Of a DNA stretch of 64,000 nt, positions 32,632-43,713 are shown in pieces. The notes under the pieces are model-generated. The model was not told the DNA's origin. It searched no databases and saw only the letters and a list, made by a program, of their open reading frames with translations. The position numbers and the translations under genes are program-made. Where the stretch lies: assembly GCA_026399075.1 (NCBI GenBank), contig JAPLRR010000078.1, positions 29,316 to 93,315 on the forward strand, given 5' to 3'. The DNA is from Methylococcales bacterium (GTDB lineage: Bacteria; Pseudomonadota; Gammaproteobacteria; Methylococcales; Methylomonadaceae). How positions within the stretch are numbered: position 1 is the stretch's first letter; each line of letters starts with the position of its first letter.

Positions 32632-33894
32632 TTAGTGCCGTAATAAGCGTTCCCACTTGCTTACCACGGCCGACGCTATGCTGTTGCCTAGCACATTGGT
32701 GGCACTGCGCCCCATATCCAATAGTTGGTCTATGCCCAATAACAGCAACAAACCCGCTTCGGGGATATGGAACATCGACAAGATACCGGCAATCACGATC
32801 AAGGAAGCCCTGGGTACGCCAGCCACGCCTTTGCTGGTGAACAGCAGCACCAGCAACATCAGCAATTGGTCGGCAAGTGGCATGTCAATGCCATAGGCTT
32901 GGGCGATGAACAGCACGGCGAAGGTCATGTACATCATGCTGCCATCCAAATTAAATGAATAGCCCAAGGGCAGCACCAAGCCGCAGACTTTTTCATCACA
33001 ACCAAAGCGTTCCAGTTGTTGCAATAACTTGGGGTAAGCGCTTTCACTGCTGGCCGTGCCAAAGGCCAGTAACATCGGCTCGCGGATATGGCGCAGCAAA
33101 GACCCTATCCGTGCCCCCAAAAACAGCATCCCCACACCGCTCAGTAAGAGGCAAAGCAATAACAGGCCCAGGTAGAATTCGCCAATCAGCAGGCCATAAG
33201 TCAGTAACACACTGATGCCTTTTTGGGCAATGACTGAGGCCATTGCGGCAAATACCGCCACGGGTGCGTAGTGCATCACATAGCTGGTGATTTTTAGCAT
33301 GATATGCGCCAAAGAATCGAGTAGCTTGACCGTAGGCTTGGCCAAATCACCCAAGGAGGCACAAGCCAGGCCAAAGAAAATGGAAAACACCACAATTTGC
33401 AAAATTTCGTTAGTCGCCATTGCCTCTGTAATGCTCTTTGGGAAAATATGCGCGACAAACGTACTAAGCGACGGCTTGACATCCGGAAGCCCAGTCGCAG
33501 TGCCTATCTCAGGTAAGGTAATATGCAAGGCGCTGCCGGGTTCAAAGACATTCACCAGCAACATGCCTAACAGCAAGCTTGCGATAGAGGCCGAGAAAAA
33601 CCATAGCATCGCCTTAAGGCCAATCCGCCCAACGGTCTGCATATCGCCCATTTTTGCCATGCCAACCACTAAAGTAGCAAACACCAATGGCGCGATAATC
33701 ATTTTGACGAGGCGTAGAAAAATCTCCGTCAAAACGCCAAAAACCCCAACAATTTGGCTAAGCACCGAGTCTGGGGTAGCGAGGCCACCCAAGGACAAGT
33801 TGAGCAATTCGCCAACAATAATGCCGAGTAGTAAGGCAATGGCGACATGGATGGTTTGGCGGTTGCTTGGTTGGGCTTGGGTAGGGTGTGTCAT
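32632..33894 (-). CDS. Dicarboxylate/amino acid:cation symporter (DAACS family)
   Basis: A 420-residue transporter with the same fold as its downstream neighbour but clearly divergent. HP1 motif is [14 protein letters not shown], then [19 protein letters not shown] and [20 protein letters not shown]. The Met-rich [11 protein letters not shown] and D-x-GRSATN in place of SEARALTN place it in the GltP/aspartate-glutamate-like branch, but the substrate cannot be told from sequence. The ATG follows an AAGGAG ribosome-binding site by 8 bp. Probably transcribed with dctA. Confidence 0.92.
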   Translation of the reverse strand: MTHPTQAQPSNRQTIHVAIALLLGIIVGELLNLSLGGLATPDSVLSQIVGVFGVLTEIFLRLVKMIIAPLVFATLVVGMAKMGDMQTVGRIGLKAMLWFFSASIASLLLGMLLVNVFEPGSALHITLPEIGTATGLPDVKPSLSTFVAHIFPKSITEAMATNEILQIVVFSIFFGLACASLGDLAKPTVKLLDSLAHIMLKITSYVMHYAPVAVFAAMASVIAQKGISVLLTYGLLIGEFYLGLLLLCLLLSGVGMLFLGARIGSLLRHIREPMLLAFGTASSESAYPKLLQQLERFGCDEKVCGLVLPLGYSFNLDGSMMYMTFAVLFIAQAYGIDMPLADQLLMLLVLLFTSKGVAGVPRASLIVIAGILSMFHIPEAGLLLLLGIDQLLDMGRSATNVLGNSIASAVVSKWERLLRH

Positions 33895-34225
33895 AAGAAA
33901 ATCTCCTTAGTGGATGGGGGCCTTAGGCGCATCATGCTATAAAAGGCTGTATTATCCTAGAAGGTAAGGTAAATGGCCGGTAATTTGGGGTAAAGCTAAC
34001 TCAGAAGGAGGTAAATGGCGATTTTGCTAAATACCGCTTTGCATTGAAGATTTACGCAGTTATTAGTGCTTGACACACTTTGGCTATGACTTGCCGCGCT
34101 GCCCCGTTTGTTTATTGGTGTTCTTGAAGCCACCAACTGGGAATTCAGGATGTAAATCATTCTGCCCAGTAGTATTGGTCCGCCTAGTTGCTGCAAATGG
34201 TGCGATAATTCCGCTTTTAAACGTC
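33895..34225. other. Intergenic region without identified features
   Basis: 331 bp between divergent genes. The frame of the downstream gene is open back to 34070, but that part lacks a ribosome-binding site and would put 52 residues ahead of a signal peptide. Promoters for both genes presumably lie here; I do not see a clear one. Confidence 0.4.
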
Positions 34226-35236
34226 ATGTATTTATCACTAATGCCTAATGCGAAAGTCACTTGCCTATCATTAAGCCTCTTTTGGGGGGTGCTCAGCGGT
34301 GTTGTGGTGGCGGCCCCCAATTCGATTAATGGGGGGGCGGTTCCGGGAGGAAGGTTAGTGCAGCCGTCAAGGATCATACAAGGACAAAATGGCAGTTTCA
34401 TCATTCCAGAGATGGCCGTTATTCCAGCGGGGTGCTTTCAAATGGGTAGTCCGGAGTCAGAAGAAGGGCGGGGTGCTGATGAAGGTTTACATAGGGTGTG
34501 TGTGCAAGGCTTTAAATTGGCAAAACATGAGCTGACTACGGAAGAGTTTGGTAAATTTGTCAGCGCAACCCATTTTATCAGTGATGCGGAACGAAACGTT
34601 GGGGAAGTGGGTTGCTGGAGTTATCAACAGGCCGCCACAAAACATTGGAATTGGTGGTCGTGGGCGAACTGGCAGTCGCCAGTACAAGGGACGGCTTTAG
34701 GCGCTAAGCTTCCTGCGACGTGTGTGAGTTGGCTAGATGCTTTGGCGTATATTCACTGGCTGAATAAAGTGTCTGGCCAAGAGTATCGGCTGCCTACAGA
34801 AGCGGAATGGGAGTATGCTGCACGGGCAGGCTCAGCCACAGCACGTTATTGGGGCAATAATCCCGATATAGCCTGTAGTTATGCGAATGTGGCGGATCTT
34901 AGCTCCCTAGGCGCCACAGTATGGCCACAACGGCACCGTTGTGGGGACGGCTATTTTTTTTCGGCACCAGTGGGCAGTTTACATGCCAATAAATTTGGCC
35001 TGTATGATATGTTGGGTAATGTGTGGGAATGGACTTGCTCGGATTATGATGAAAAATATACCGGTGCAGAAAAGCTTTGTACCGATGCCAAGCAAGTTGG
35101 TGAAGAGGGTTTAATTGCCATTCGTGGTGGCGGTTGGAATGCGGATGCCCCCCGGGTGCGTGCCGCTTACCGAAATTGGGGGTTGGCCTGGTCACGCCAG
35201 GCCAATCAGGGATTTCGGCTGGTTAGGGTGCGTTAG
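34226..35236 (+). CDS. Exported formylglycine-generating-enzyme/SUMF1-like domain protein
   Basis: A protein of about 336 residues. A signal-like N-terminus (CLSLSLFWGVLSGVVVAA) precedes a sulfatase-modifying-factor domain from about residue 75: VIPAGCFQMGSPESEEGRG, YRLPTEAEWEYAARAG, GLYDMLGNVWEWTCSDYD, IRGGGWNADAPRVRAAYRN and the closing GFRLVRVR. The fold is shared by true formylglycine-generating enzymes and by many exported domains with other roles. No sulfatase gene is nearby, so the substrate is unknown. Start uncertain: ATG at 34226 or 34241, neither with a good ribosome-binding site. Confidence 0.82.
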   Translation: MYLSLMPNAKVTCLSLSLFWGVLSGVVVAAPNSINGGAVPGGRLVQPSRIIQGQNGSFIIPEMAVIPAGCFQMGSPESEEGRGADEGLHRVCVQGFKLAKHELTTEEFGKFVSATHFISDAERNVGEVGCWSYQQAATKHWNWWSWANWQSPVQGTALGAKLPATCVSWLDALAYIHWLNKVSGQEYRLPTEAEWEYAARAGSATARYWGNNPDIACSYANVADLSSLGATVWPQRHRCGDGYFFSAPVGSLHANKFGLYDMLGNVWEWTCSDYDEKYTGAEKLCTDAKQVGEEGLIAIRGGGWNADAPRVRAAYRNWGLAWSRQANQGFRLVRVR

Positions 35237-35240
35237 CGGG

Positions 35241-35942
35241 TTATTTTTCAGGTTCGCCAGGCATGGGTTCCAATTTAACGGGTTCACCCTCAGCAGCGGG
35301 TTCAATCGTGGGTTCGGGGGCTGGAGCATTGTCTTCTGGAATGGGTTCGGGAAGTGAGCCTGCTGAACCTGACGGTATCAAGGCTGCATCAGCCTCTTTG
35401 CTTTTCAGCAAGTTTTTTACGTCTGGGCCTAGCGCCACAGAAAAGTCAGTTGATGCAATCACATGCTTGGTGAACCGGTTCACGGCACGCAAAGATACAT
35501 AGGCGTTTTGTTTGCCCGGTGCGTACACACCACCCACCAAAACGGCGGCTTTATATTTTCTGAACAAGGCTTTTTGTTCATCAGAAAGTTTCAGTTCACC
35601 ATTGTCTTCCATCATAAAAAGATCGATGGGGAGGTCAAGGGCGATAATTTGATAGCCTGAGTTTTGCAAGGCAGTGGCTATTTGGGTTGAGATGATACGG
35701 CCAAATGAAGAAGTGTCGTTGGGGTTCTTTTTGACATTGAGCAAGGTGCTGACAACAATTAAAGTGCCTTTAGGTATTTTTCGGCGCAGCTCGCAGTTAA
35801 GTTTTTCAGTCGCCTCATAGCTGGCCTCGATCAGGTCAGTATTGAGATAAGCTTGCGTATTGAAGAACCGGAATGTTGAACTACAGCCGCTCAATGTTGC
35901 CATTAAAAGGGCTGCGCAAACAAGGGTGGGTTTTTTTAACAT
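35241..35942 (-). CDS. FlgO-like outer-membrane lipoprotein
   Basis: A 233-residue protein with lipobox LSGC (signal MLKKPTLVCAALLMATLSGC) and a domain resembling FlgO: LIVVSTLLNVKKNPNDTSSFGRIISTQIATALQNSGY, then KAAVLVGGVYAPGKQNAYVSLRAVNRFTKHVIAS. FlgO-type proteins influence flagellar or outer-membrane assembly in Vibrio, but no flagellar genes are nearby. The last 45 residues are Pro/Glu-rich (PEPIPEDNAPAPEP) and probably disordered. Convergent with, and 4 bp from, the SUMF1-like gene. Confidence 0.75.
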   Translation of the reverse strand: MLKKPTLVCAALLMATLSGCSSTFRFFNTQAYLNTDLIEASYEATEKLNCELRRKIPKGTLIVVSTLLNVKKNPNDTSSFGRIISTQIATALQNSGYQIIALDLPIDLFMMEDNGELKLSDEQKALFRKYKAAVLVGGVYAPGKQNAYVSLRAVNRFTKHVIASTDFSVALGPDVKNLLKSKEADAALIPSGSAGSLPEPIPEDNAPAPEPTIEPAAEGEPVKLEPMPGEPEK

Positions 35943-36437
35943 GGTATATCTCTATGTGATTTGGGTTACTAGGCACAACACTATTATAGCGCTGCCTTAG
36001 CGGTTTTCTAAGTGGGAACATTAATGGGAAGGTAACTAACCGCAAATACTAGCCTATCAGCGTATGGGTAGCAAGTGGCGCTACAAAGTTTAGGGCAAAG
36101 CGCTATTGTTGACGGGCTGTACGCCGCTTAAAGCGTTATCGTCTAGCCTTTAATGCCAACGGTTTTTCGATTACGTGGAAATAATATGCCGTTGTTGTCT
36201 GCATTAGGCTATCGGTTGTGGTAACCGTTCTTTTCCCCTTGGGCCCAGGTTACAAAGGGGCGGGGACGTTAAGTGCATCAACTGCTGGCAAGCTGTTTCA
36301 GTTAATTTCCCACGCCTTAACAAGCAAATGGCTGACGGGCCAGTTTCTTAGGTGTTATTGAATTCCAAAAAACTTAAATTAAGGCCCCAGAACACCGTAA
36401 AATAACGGCATCATCAATTTCTTATCAGCAGGTTATA
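35943..36437. other. Intergenic region without identified features
   Basis: 495 bp between divergent genes. No convincing frame, RNA or repeat was found. Confidence 0.4.
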
Positions 36438-37289
36438 GTGTCCAAATTATCTACAACTAACCATCGTTCCGATGTGGTCGGATTAAAGTATGTCTATCCC
36501 GTGATTTCAAGGCGTTTGGGTGGTTTGTCCATTGGCATCAATTTTAATACCAATAATGCTTGCAACTGGCGTTGTATTTATTGCCAAGTCCCCAACTTAA
36601 CAATTGGGGCCGCCCCAACAATGGACTTTGACTTGTTGGCCCAAGAGCTACGTTTATTTTTGGCGGATGTGCTTCAGGGGGATTTCTACGAACGTTTTCA
36701 GGTTGATGTCGATAAACGGACTATCAAAGATATTGCCATTGCTGGTAATGGCGAGCCAACTAGCTTAAAAGACTTTGCCAAGGCCGTGGATTTAATAGGT
36801 ACCATCGCCACAGAGCTGGGGGTTTTTCCGGGCAGCAAATATGTGTTGATCACCAATGGTAGCTTAGTGCATCAGGCCAAAGTGCAAGCGGGCTTGAAAT
36901 TATTAAAGTCTTACGGTGGGGAGGTTTGGTTCAAATTGGACAGTGCGACAAAAGAAGGCAAGCAATTGATTAACAATTCAGGGCAAAGTTGCAAGGCCAG
37001 TTTGGAGAATCTGATGCTTTGCACCAGTTTATGCCCAACAAAGCTTCAAACCTGCTTGCTTGGTATTGATAAAAAGGGTTGGCCAGACCAAGAAAGGCTA
37101 GCCTATCTTGAGTTGTTGGGGCATTTAAAAGCAATGGGTTGTACCGTAGGGCAGGTGTTGTTGTATACCATAGCAAGGCCGTCACAACAGCCGGAGGCTT
37201 TGCGGTTAAGCCCGCTGTCCCTGGGACAGATGAATGAATATGCCGCCCAAATCCGACTTTTGGGCTACGATGTCAGTGTGAGCCCATAG
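36438..37289 (+). CDS. Radical SAM protein
   Basis: A 283-residue radical SAM enzyme with cluster motif CNWRCIYC (CX3CX2C) in GINFNTNNACNWRCIYCQ and a following GNGEPTSLKDF glycine motif. The rest of the barrel has VLITNGSLV and EVWFKLDSATKEG, a pattern seen in small stand-alone radical SAM proteins related to tRNA-wybutosine/MoaA-like groups; the reaction is not known. No C-terminal extra Fe-S cluster is seen. The start codon is GTG after CAGGTTATA. It lies alone, upstream of tRNA-Leu. Confidence 0.85.
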   Translation: MSKLSTTNHRSDVVGLKYVYPVISRRLGGLSIGINFNTNNACNWRCIYCQVPNLTIGAAPTMDFDLLAQELRLFLADVLQGDFYERFQVDVDKRTIKDIAIAGNGEPTSLKDFAKAVDLIGTIATELGVFPGSKYVLITNGSLVHQAKVQAGLKLLKSYGGEVWFKLDSATKEGKQLINNSGQSCKASLENLMLCTSLCPTKLQTCLLGIDKKGWPDQERLAYLELLGHLKAMGCTVGQVLLYTIARPSQQPEALRLSPLSLGQMNEYAAQIRLLGYDVSVSP

Positions 37290-37337
37290 GTTATTTTGGT
37301 TGTTTTGGGATCAGTGTCACATTGTTTAAATAATAGC

Positions 37338-37366
37338 TTGTTAAATGGCCAATAAGTAATTACAAT
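37338..37366 (+). promoter_or_regulatory. Sigma-70 promoter of tRNA-Leu
   Basis: -35 TTGTTA (37338-37343) and -10 TACAAT (37361-37366) with a 17-bp spacer. The predicted start is about 10 nt before the mature tRNA end. Confidence 0.7.
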
Positions 37367-37383
37367 GCTGCGTTCATCAACGT

Positions 37384-37468
37384 GCGAATGTGGCGAAATT
37401 GGTAGACGCGCTGGTTTTAGGTACCAGTTGGTAACCCAGTGAGAGTTCGAGTCTCTCCATTCGCACCA
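37384..37468 (+). tRNA. tRNA-Leu (anticodon UAG)
   Basis: 85 nt including encoded CCA. Acceptor arms GCGAATG and CATTCGC pair; anticodon stem CTGGT/ACCAG encloses TTTAGGT with anticodon TAG; a long variable arm (TTGGTAACCCAGTGA) marks a class II tRNA; the T arm is GAGAGTTCGAGTCTCTC. Confidence 0.95.
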
Positions 37469-37578
37469 CCCAATTCTATAAAGCAGGGCTGTTCATCGCA
37501 ACACCCTGTTGTCAGTTCTATTAAGCCGTCTTCGGTGTTCATAAAAAATTCTTCTTTAAATTAATGCGAGGTAAAGAA

Positions 37579-38880
37579 ATGCAAGTTTCTGTCGAAAAGA
37601 CATCAGAGTTAAGCAGAAAAATGACTGTTAGCATCCCTGAAGCGGTTGTCCAGGAGAAAATGGCCGCACGCTTAAAGTCGTTGGCACGTGACGTTAAAAT
37701 TGATGGTTTTCGGCCTGGCAAAGTGCCTCAACATGTTGTAAAAAAACTGTATGGCGAACGGGTTCGCGGCGAAATTGTCGGCGACCTGATTAGGGATACC
37801 TACTATGATGCTTTGCAAGACCAAGATTTGAAGCCTGCTGGACATCCTTTCATTGAGCCAGTGGATGAATCTGAAGGGTTTAAGTACACCGCGGTGTTTG
37901 AAGTTTACCCTGAAATAGCCTTGGAAGGCGTTACTGCGGTTGAGGTGGTGCGTCCGGTGGCTACCGTCAATGATAGTGATGTCGAAGATATGATTGCCAA
38001 GCTTAGGGTCCAAAAACAAGTTTGGCAGCAAGTTGACCGCCCATCGCAAGAAAATGACCGTGTGACCATTAGTTTTTCAGGCGTTTCAGAAGGTGAAAAT
38101 TTTACGGGTGGACGGGTAGACGATTTTCCGGTTGACATCGGCGCAAAAAAAATGATCCCTGGCTTTGAGGATAACCTTCTAGGCCTTGAAGTGGGGGCAA
38201 ACAAAACTTTCACGGTTACGTTCCCTGAAGTTTACGATAATGCCGCGTTGGCTGGTAAAGCCGCTGAATTTGAAGTGGATGTTATTAAGGTTGAAGAGCC
38301 TTTGTTGCCAGAAGTTGATGAGGAATTTGTAAAGGCCTACGGTATTGAAGATGGTTCAGTTGAGTCTTTCCGTGAAGATGTCAGGAACAACATGGAAAGG
38401 GAATTGGAAAACGCCTTGCGTGGCAAGTTGAAAAACGCTGTAATGGATGCCTTATACGAAAAAATTCAACCGGAAGTGCCGACTGCTTTGATTGATGTCG
38501 AAATCGAAAACTTGGTCAAGCCCTATTTGGAAACGGCAAAAAGACAAAAAATTAAACTGGAAGATTTAAAGTTACCTAGGGATGTGTTTGCTGAGCAGGC
38601 AAAAAAACGTGTGGCATTGGGTTTAATATTAGGCGAAATTATCCAAAAAAATGCTATCCAATTGGATGCTGATAAAGTACGCTCCACTATTGAAGATCTT
38701 GCAAAAAGTTATGAACATCCTGAGGAAGTGGTTAGCTGGTATTACAGCGATGAAACCCGCCTAAATGATGTCCAGCAAATGGTTTTGGAAGATCAGGTGG
38801 TTGAGTGGATAGTTTCCCAGATAAAAGTATCTGATGAAACTGTCAATTTTAATGATGTCATGGATAGGCAGCAACAATAA
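37579..38880 (+). CDS. tig: Trigger factor (ribosome-associated chaperone)
   Basis: A 433-residue chaperone/prolyl isomerase that meets nascent chains at the ribosome exit. The N-terminal ribosome-binding part has the signature GFRPGKVPQHVVKKLYG. The FKBP-type domain (about 150-240) has DDFPVDIGAKKMIPGFEDNLLGLEVG, and a helical C-terminal arm domain follows. The start is the family-typical MQVSVEKT, behind GCGAGGT; an ATG 15 bp upstream is not used. First gene of a tig-clpP-clpX-lon run. Confidence 0.96.
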   Translation: MQVSVEKTSELSRKMTVSIPEAVVQEKMAARLKSLARDVKIDGFRPGKVPQHVVKKLYGERVRGEIVGDLIRDTYYDALQDQDLKPAGHPFIEPVDESEGFKYTAVFEVYPEIALEGVTAVEVVRPVATVNDSDVEDMIAKLRVQKQVWQQVDRPSQENDRVTISFSGVSEGENFTGGRVDDFPVDIGAKKMIPGFEDNLLGLEVGANKTFTVTFPEVYDNAALAGKAAEFEVDVIKVEEPLLPEVDEEFVKAYGIEDGSVESFREDVRNNMERELENALRGKLKNAVMDALYEKIQPEVPTALIDVEIENLVKPYLETAKRQKIKLEDLKLPRDVFAEQAKKRVALGLILGEIIQKNAIQLDADKVRSTIEDLAKSYEHPEEVVSWYYSDETRLNDVQQMVLEDQVVEWIVSQIKVSDETVNFNDVMDRQQQ

Positions 38881-38889
38881 GGGTTTTCA

Positions 38890-39537
38890 ATGTATAAAAA
38901 TCTAATGATGAATCAAGCAAGGGCTTTGGAAGCGGCTGGTGGCCTAGTTCCCATCGTTATCGAGCAAACTGCCAGGGGCGAACGTTCGTTTGATATTTAC
39001 TCCAGGCTTTTAAAAGAACGTGTCATTTTTTTGGTGGGCCAAGTTGAAGACTATATGGCCAATCTGGTGGTGGCCCAGTTGCTGTTTCTGGAATCTGAAA
39101 ACCCTGACAAAGACATCCATTTGTATATCAATTCACCGGGTGGTTCAGTGACTGCAGGCATGTCCATTTATGACACCATGCAGTTCATCAAACCGGATGT
39201 CAGCACCTTATGTATAGGGCAAGCGGCCAGCATGGGTGCTTTGCTGCTAACCGGTGGCGCCAGCGGCAAGCGTTATTGCTTACCGCATTCCAGAATGATG
39301 ATCCACCAACCTTTGGGCGGTTTTCAGGGTCAAGCATCGGATTTTGATATCCATGCCAGGGAAATTTTATCAATAAGGGACAAACTTAATAAAATTTTGG
39401 CTTTCCATACCGGCCAACCTTTGGAAAAAGTGCAGCAAGATACTGACAGGGACAATTTCTTAAGCTCAGAAGATGCGGTAAGTTACGGTTTGATTGATAA
39501 AGTATTGACGAACAGGGCTACAGGTACTGACCTTTAA
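38890..39537 (+). CDS. clpP: ClpP protease subunit
   Basis: A 215-residue serine peptidase that forms the tetradecameric chamber used with ClpX. The catalytic triad is Ser114 ([11 protein letters not shown]), His139 ([10 protein letters not shown]) and Asp188 (DTDRDNF). The oxyanion-loop motif [18 protein letters not shown] is intact. The start is 9 bp after tig; clpX follows 81 bp later. Confidence 0.97.
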   Translation: MYKNLMMNQARALEAAGGLVPIVIEQTARGERSFDIYSRLLKERVIFLVGQVEDYMANLVVAQLLFLESENPDKDIHLYINSPGGSVTAGMSIYDTMQFIKPDVSTLCIGQAASMGALLLTGGASGKRYCLPHSRMMIHQPLGGFQGQASDFDIHAREILSIRDKLNKILAFHTGQPLEKVQQDTDRDNFLSSEDAVSYGLIDKVLTNRATGTDL

Positions 39538-39618
39538 CGGTTGGCATTCTTTTGGTTTTTCGGTAGGAAGAATTTTATCGAAAACAAAAAACATCAGCGA
39601 TGTTTGCGGGGTTGATTT

Positions 39619-40893
39619 ATGAGTAACGATAAGGGCGGCAAAGATGACGAAAAGTTACTGTATTGTTCTTTTTGTGGAAAAAGCCAACATGAAGTCAGAA
39701 AGCTAATTGCTGGGCCTTCAGTTTATGTTTGTGATGAATGCGTGGAGTTGTGTAACGACATTATCAAGGACGAGCTGCAAGATGAAACGTCCTCTTTTAG
39801 CAGTAATGAGTTGCCTAAGCCTAAAGCCATCAAGGAAGAGCTTGATGGCTATGTGATAGGCCAGGAACGTGCCAAAAAGATTTTGGCCGTGGCTGTCTAT
39901 AATCACTATAAGCGCTTACGCAGCAAGACAAAAAAGGATTCTGTTGAATTGGCCAAGAGCAATATCTTGTTAATTGGGCCAACTGGTTCAGGTAAAACAT
40001 TGCTTGCTGAAACATTGGCCCGATTATTGGACGTGCCGTTTACGATTGCTGATGCAACTACCTTAACCGAAGCCGGTTATGTTGGGGAGGATGTTGAGAA
40101 CATTATCCAAAAAATTCTGCAAAAATGTGATTACGATGTGGAAAAAGCCGAAACCGGTATTGTCTACATTGATGAGATCGATAAAATTTCCAGGAAATCA
40201 GAAAATGTTTCCATTACCCGTGATGTTTCGGGTGAAGGTGTGCAACAAGCGTTGTTGAAGTTAATCGAAGGCACTATTGCCTCAGTTCCTCCCCAAGGTG
40301 GACGCAAACATCCCCAAGGCGATTTTTTACAAGTCAACACGGCAAACATACTGTTTATAGTGGGTGGTGCTTTTGCTGGGCTGGATCGTGTCATTAAGGC
40401 GCGATCTGAGAAAGGCGGCATCGGTTTTTCAGCAGATGTAAAATCCAAGGATGAATCTAAAAACATCGGCCAGTTGTTTGCTGAAGTTGAGTCTGAAGAT
40501 TTGATCAAATATGGCTTGATCCCTGAGTTTGTTGGGCGCTTGCCGATTATTGCGACCTTGGAAGAGCTGGATGAACAGGCGTTGGTGCAAATTTTGACGG
40601 AACCAAAAAATGCGCTAACCAAGCAGTATAAGCATTTGTTTGAGATGGAAGGCGCTGAGTTGGAGTTTCGCGATGATTCTTTAAGCGCTATTGCCCGTAA
40701 GGCCATGGAAAGAAAAACAGGTGCCAGAGGGCTTAGGACGATTGTCGAAAATGTACTGTTAAATACCATGTATGAGCTGCCCTCGGCAGATAATATTTGT
40801 AAAGTGGTCATTGATGAAAACGTTATTTTAGGCCAGTCAGAGCCGATATTGGTTTACGAAACAGAAAAGAAACGGGCTGTTGCTGATTCTTGA
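39619..40893 (+). CDS. clpX: ClpX ATPase/unfoldase
   Basis: A 424-residue AAA+ unfoldase that feeds substrates to ClpP. The N-terminal zinc domain has Cys16, Cys19, Cys38 and Cys41 (CSFC and CDEC). Walker A is GPTGSGKT (120-127) and Walker B is [10 protein letters not shown]. The pore loop is YVGEDVE and the ClpP-binding IGF-type loop is present as IGFSAD. Sensor II is GARGLR. The gene ends in a strong terminator separating it from lon. Confidence 0.97.
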   Translation: MSNDKGGKDDEKLLYCSFCGKSQHEVRKLIAGPSVYVCDECVELCNDIIKDELQDETSSFSSNELPKPKAIKEELDGYVIGQERAKKILAVAVYNHYKRLRSKTKKDSVELAKSNILLIGPTGSGKTLLAETLARLLDVPFTIADATTLTEAGYVGEDVENIIQKILQKCDYDVEKAETGIVYIDEIDKISRKSENVSITRDVSGEGVQQALLKLIEGTIASVPPQGGRKHPQGDFLQVNTANILFIVGGAFAGLDRVIKARSEKGGIGFSADVKSKDESKNIGQLFAEVESEDLIKYGLIPEFVGRLPIIATLEELDEQALVQILTEPKNALTKQYKHLFEMEGAELEFRDDSLSAIARKAMERKTGARGLRTIVENVLLNTMYELPSADNICKVVIDENVILGQSEPILVYETEKKRAVADS

Positions 40894-40944
40894 TGCAGTC
40901 AGAAACCACCGGGTTTTACCCTGATGGGCGGCTAACACGAAAGA

Positions 40945-40969
40945 GGGCTCTGTATGAGCCCTTTTTTTT
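40945..40969 (+). terminator. Intrinsic terminator of clpX
   Basis: GGGCTC and GAGCCC form a 6-bp stem (extended by A-T pairs) around TGTAT, followed by eight T. Confidence 0.85.
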
Positions 40970-41028
40970 GCCTATGTGGTGGCACTGGATGATTTTTGGA
41001 CGAATTTGATAAATCGTGGCTTTATTTC

Positions 41029-41057
41029 CTTGCTATTTTAATTCGCGTCCCCATAAT
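41029..41057 (+). promoter_or_regulatory. Heat-shock (sigma-32) promoter of lon
   Basis: -35 CTTGCT (41029-41034) and -10 CCCCATAAT (41049-41057) with a 14-bp spacer match the RpoH consensus CTTGAAA-N13-CCCCATNT, with two mismatches in the -35. RpoH control of lon is established in Escherichia coli. Confidence 0.65.
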
Positions 41058-41091
41058 CTTCTAATCCAAGAAATTTCTAAAGGCTCCCTTT

Positions 41092-43524
41092 ATGGACACG
41101 CAAAAAATGAATAAACTGCAACCATCAGATAACTTAGTCCCTGTCTTGCCGCTTAGGGATGTTGTGGTGTATCCGCACATGGTCATCCCCTTGTTTGTGG
41201 GCAGGGAGCGTTCTATAGACGCACTGGATGCAGCCATGAAGGACAGCAAGCAGGTGTTGTTGGTTGCCCAAAAAGAGGCTGAGGTTGACGAGCCAGATTT
41301 CACCGACCTTTATCAGGTCGGCACCTTGGCCAATATTTTACAGTTGTTGAAATTGCCGGATGGTACGGTTAAGGTCTTGGTGGAAGGCAGCCAGCGCTGC
41401 CGGGTGTTGCGTTATGAAGAAACCGGGCCATTTTTTTCAGCCGTTGTTGAAGAAATTGATGATATTTTAACTTTGTCCCCGCAAGGTCAAGATGTGTTGC
41501 AGCGGACGGTAATCAATTCATTTGACCAATATGTCAAGCTGAACAGTAAAATCCCGCCTGAAGTTTTAAATGCACTATCGGGTATCGATGACCCTAGCCG
41601 ATTGGCAGATACCATGGCCGCCCACATGACCTTAAAGGTCAGTGACAAGCAAGCTATATTGGAAATGGCGGATATTGAAAAGCGGCTGGAAAATTTAATG
41701 ACGGTCATGGAGGGTGAGGTTGACCTGCTGGAAATGGAGAAAAAAATTCGTGTGCGCGTTAAGCAGCAGATGGAAAAAAACCAAAGGGAATATTATTTAA
41801 ATGAACAAATGAAGGCCATTCAAAAAGAATTGGGCGACATGGATGATGTGCCCAATGAAATTGAAGAGCTGGAAAAGAAAATTGCCAACGCCGGTATGTC
41901 CAAAGAAGCCAAGACCAAAGCCGACACCGAACTTAACAAGCTTAAGTTGATGCCGCAGATGTCCGCTGAAGCAACTGTGGTGCGCAACTATATTGATTGG
42001 ATGATCAATGTGCCTTGGAAGAAAAGGACAAAAGTGCGCCATGATCTAAAGCTTGCTGAGCAAGTTTTGGAAACAGAGCATTATGGTTTGGAAAAAGTCA
42101 AAGAGCGGATTCTTGAGTATCTTGCTGTGCAGCAAAGGGTTAAGCAGCTTAAAGGGCCAATCTTATGTCTGGTTGGGCCTCCAGGGGTTGGCAAGACATC
42201 TTTGGGGGAGTCCATCGCTAGGGCGACTAACCGTAAATATGTGCGTATGGCCTTGGGCGGTGTTAGGGATGAGGCGGAAATTCGCGGCCATAGGCGCACC
42301 TATATAGGCTCCATGCCAGGTAAGATCTTGCAAAACCTGGCTAAGGTTAAAACCCGGAACCCGATGTTTTTATTGGATGAGATTGACAAAATGGCGGCTG
42401 ACTTCCGGGGTGATCCGGCATCCGCTTTATTGGAAGTCCTGGATCCAGAACAAAACCATACGTTTTCAGACCATTATTTGGAAGTCGATTTTGATTTGTC
42501 GGATGTGATGTTTGTCGCCACCGCGAATACCATGAACATCCCGCCCGCATTGCTGGACAGGATGGAAGTCATCCGTTTGGCCGGTTATACCGAAGATGAA
42601 AAAATTAATATCGCCATCCGCTATTTGATCCCTAAACAGATTAAAAATAATGGCCTTGAGGACCACGAAATAGCAATTTCAGAGGAGGCGGTTAGGGATA
42701 TGATCCGGTATTATTCCCGTGAGGCGGGTGTCCGTAACCTTGAGCGGGATATATCAAAGATCTGCCGAAAAGTGGTCAAACGTCTGTTATTGGAGGTTGA
42801 GAAAACGAAAGTGCAGGTTACACCAGAAAATCTGGATGATTATTTAGGGGTTAAACGCTTCAATTATGGTTTGGCTGAAGAACAAGACCAGATTGGACAG
42901 GTGACTGGCTTGGCTTGGACGGAAGTGGGCGGTGAATTATTGACCATAGAAACGGCGGTTATTCCTGGAAAAGGCAAACATTCAGCCACCGGTAAGCTGG
43001 GTGAGGTCATGAAAGAATCGATAGAGGCGGCGATGACTGTGGTACGTAGCCGTTCAGAGTTGCTGGGGATAGATAATGAGCTGTTCCAAAAAAATGACAT
43101 ACACATCCATGTGCCGGAAGGCGCCACGCCAAAAGATGGGCCTAGCGCAGGGATAGGCATGTGCACGGCCATTATTTCAGCATTGACCAAAATACCCGTA
43201 CGGGCGAATGTCGCCATGACCGGTGAAATTACTTTGCGTGGTGAAGTGCTGCCAATTGGTGGTTTAAAGGAAAAGTTGCTGGCGGCCCATAGGGGCGGCA
43301 TAACAACCGTTATTATCCCTGCCGAAAATGAAAAAGATTTGATAGAAATCCCTGAGAATATCAAATTAAATTTGGATATTAGGTGCGTCCATTGGATAGA
43401 TGAAGTGTTGGCGGTGGCTTTGCAGTATTTGCCTGCCCCTATCGGAAAAAAATCGGATCAAGAGCCTGGTAAGGCAGAAGTTGAGCCAGTAAAAATAATA
43501 CAACAGGGGCTAACTGCCCATTAA
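41092..43524 (+). CDS. lon: Lon protease
   Basis: An 810-residue ATP-dependent protease. The N-terminal substrate domain has [25 protein letters not shown] and a coiled coil near 215-290. The AAA+ module has Walker A GPPGVGKT (362-369) and Walker [12 protein letters not shown]. The protease domain has catalytic Ser685 in [10 protein letters not shown] and Lys near 728 in [12 protein letters not shown]. The C-terminal tail is slightly extended and charged. A heat-shock promoter precedes it, and a terminator follows. Confidence 0.97.
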   Translation: MDTQKMNKLQPSDNLVPVLPLRDVVVYPHMVIPLFVGRERSIDALDAAMKDSKQVLLVAQKEAEVDEPDFTDLYQVGTLANILQLLKLPDGTVKVLVEGSQRCRVLRYEETGPFFSAVVEEIDDILTLSPQGQDVLQRTVINSFDQYVKLNSKIPPEVLNALSGIDDPSRLADTMAAHMTLKVSDKQAILEMADIEKRLENLMTVMEGEVDLLEMEKKIRVRVKQQMEKNQREYYLNEQMKAIQKELGDMDDVPNEIEELEKKIANAGMSKEAKTKADTELNKLKLMPQMSAEATVVRNYIDWMINVPWKKRTKVRHDLKLAEQVLETEHYGLEKVKERILEYLAVQQRVKQLKGPILCLVGPPGVGKTSLGESIARATNRKYVRMALGGVRDEAEIRGHRRTYIGSMPGKILQNLAKVKTRNPMFLLDEIDKMAADFRGDPASALLEVLDPEQNHTFSDHYLEVDFDLSDVMFVATANTMNIPPALLDRMEVIRLAGYTEDEKINIAIRYLIPKQIKNNGLEDHEIAISEEAVRDMIRYYSREAGVRNLERDISKICRKVVKRLLLEVEKTKVQVTPENLDDYLGVKRFNYGLAEEQDQIGQVTGLAWTEVGGELLTIETAVIPGKGKHSATGKLGEVMKESIEAAMTVVRSRSELLGIDNELFQKNDIHIHVPEGATPKDGPSAGIGMCTAIISALTKIPVRANVAMTGEITLRGEVLPIGGLKEKLLAAHRGGITTVIIPAENEKDLIEIPENIKLNLDIRCVHWIDEVLAVALQYLPAPIGKKSDQEPGKAEVEPVKIIQQGLTAH

Positions 43525-43546
43525 GGGCCGAGGTTGGGGATTTGAT

Positions 43547-43584
43547 CCCTAGAAGCCATAAATATTAGGGCTTCTAGGGGTTTT
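43547..43584 (+). terminator. Intrinsic terminator of lon
   Basis: CCCTAGAAGCC (43547-43557) and GGCTTCTAGGG (43569-43579) form a perfect 11-bp stem around an 11-nt loop, followed by GTTTT. Confidence 0.8.
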
Positions 43585-43713
43585 AAAGCTTGACACTAGG
43601 CGACCGCTATTGATATAAATACCCGTGCTTCTTATGCTGCTTTGCTTTGTGGCTAAGAATTAACAACGGGGCTATACACAACACTAATAAAAACAACTTC
43701 CTCAGGGGGAATA

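Noticed and set aside
34070..34225. N-terminal extension of the SUMF1-like protein
   Set aside because: It would place 52 residues ahead of a clear signal peptide and has no ribosome-binding site.
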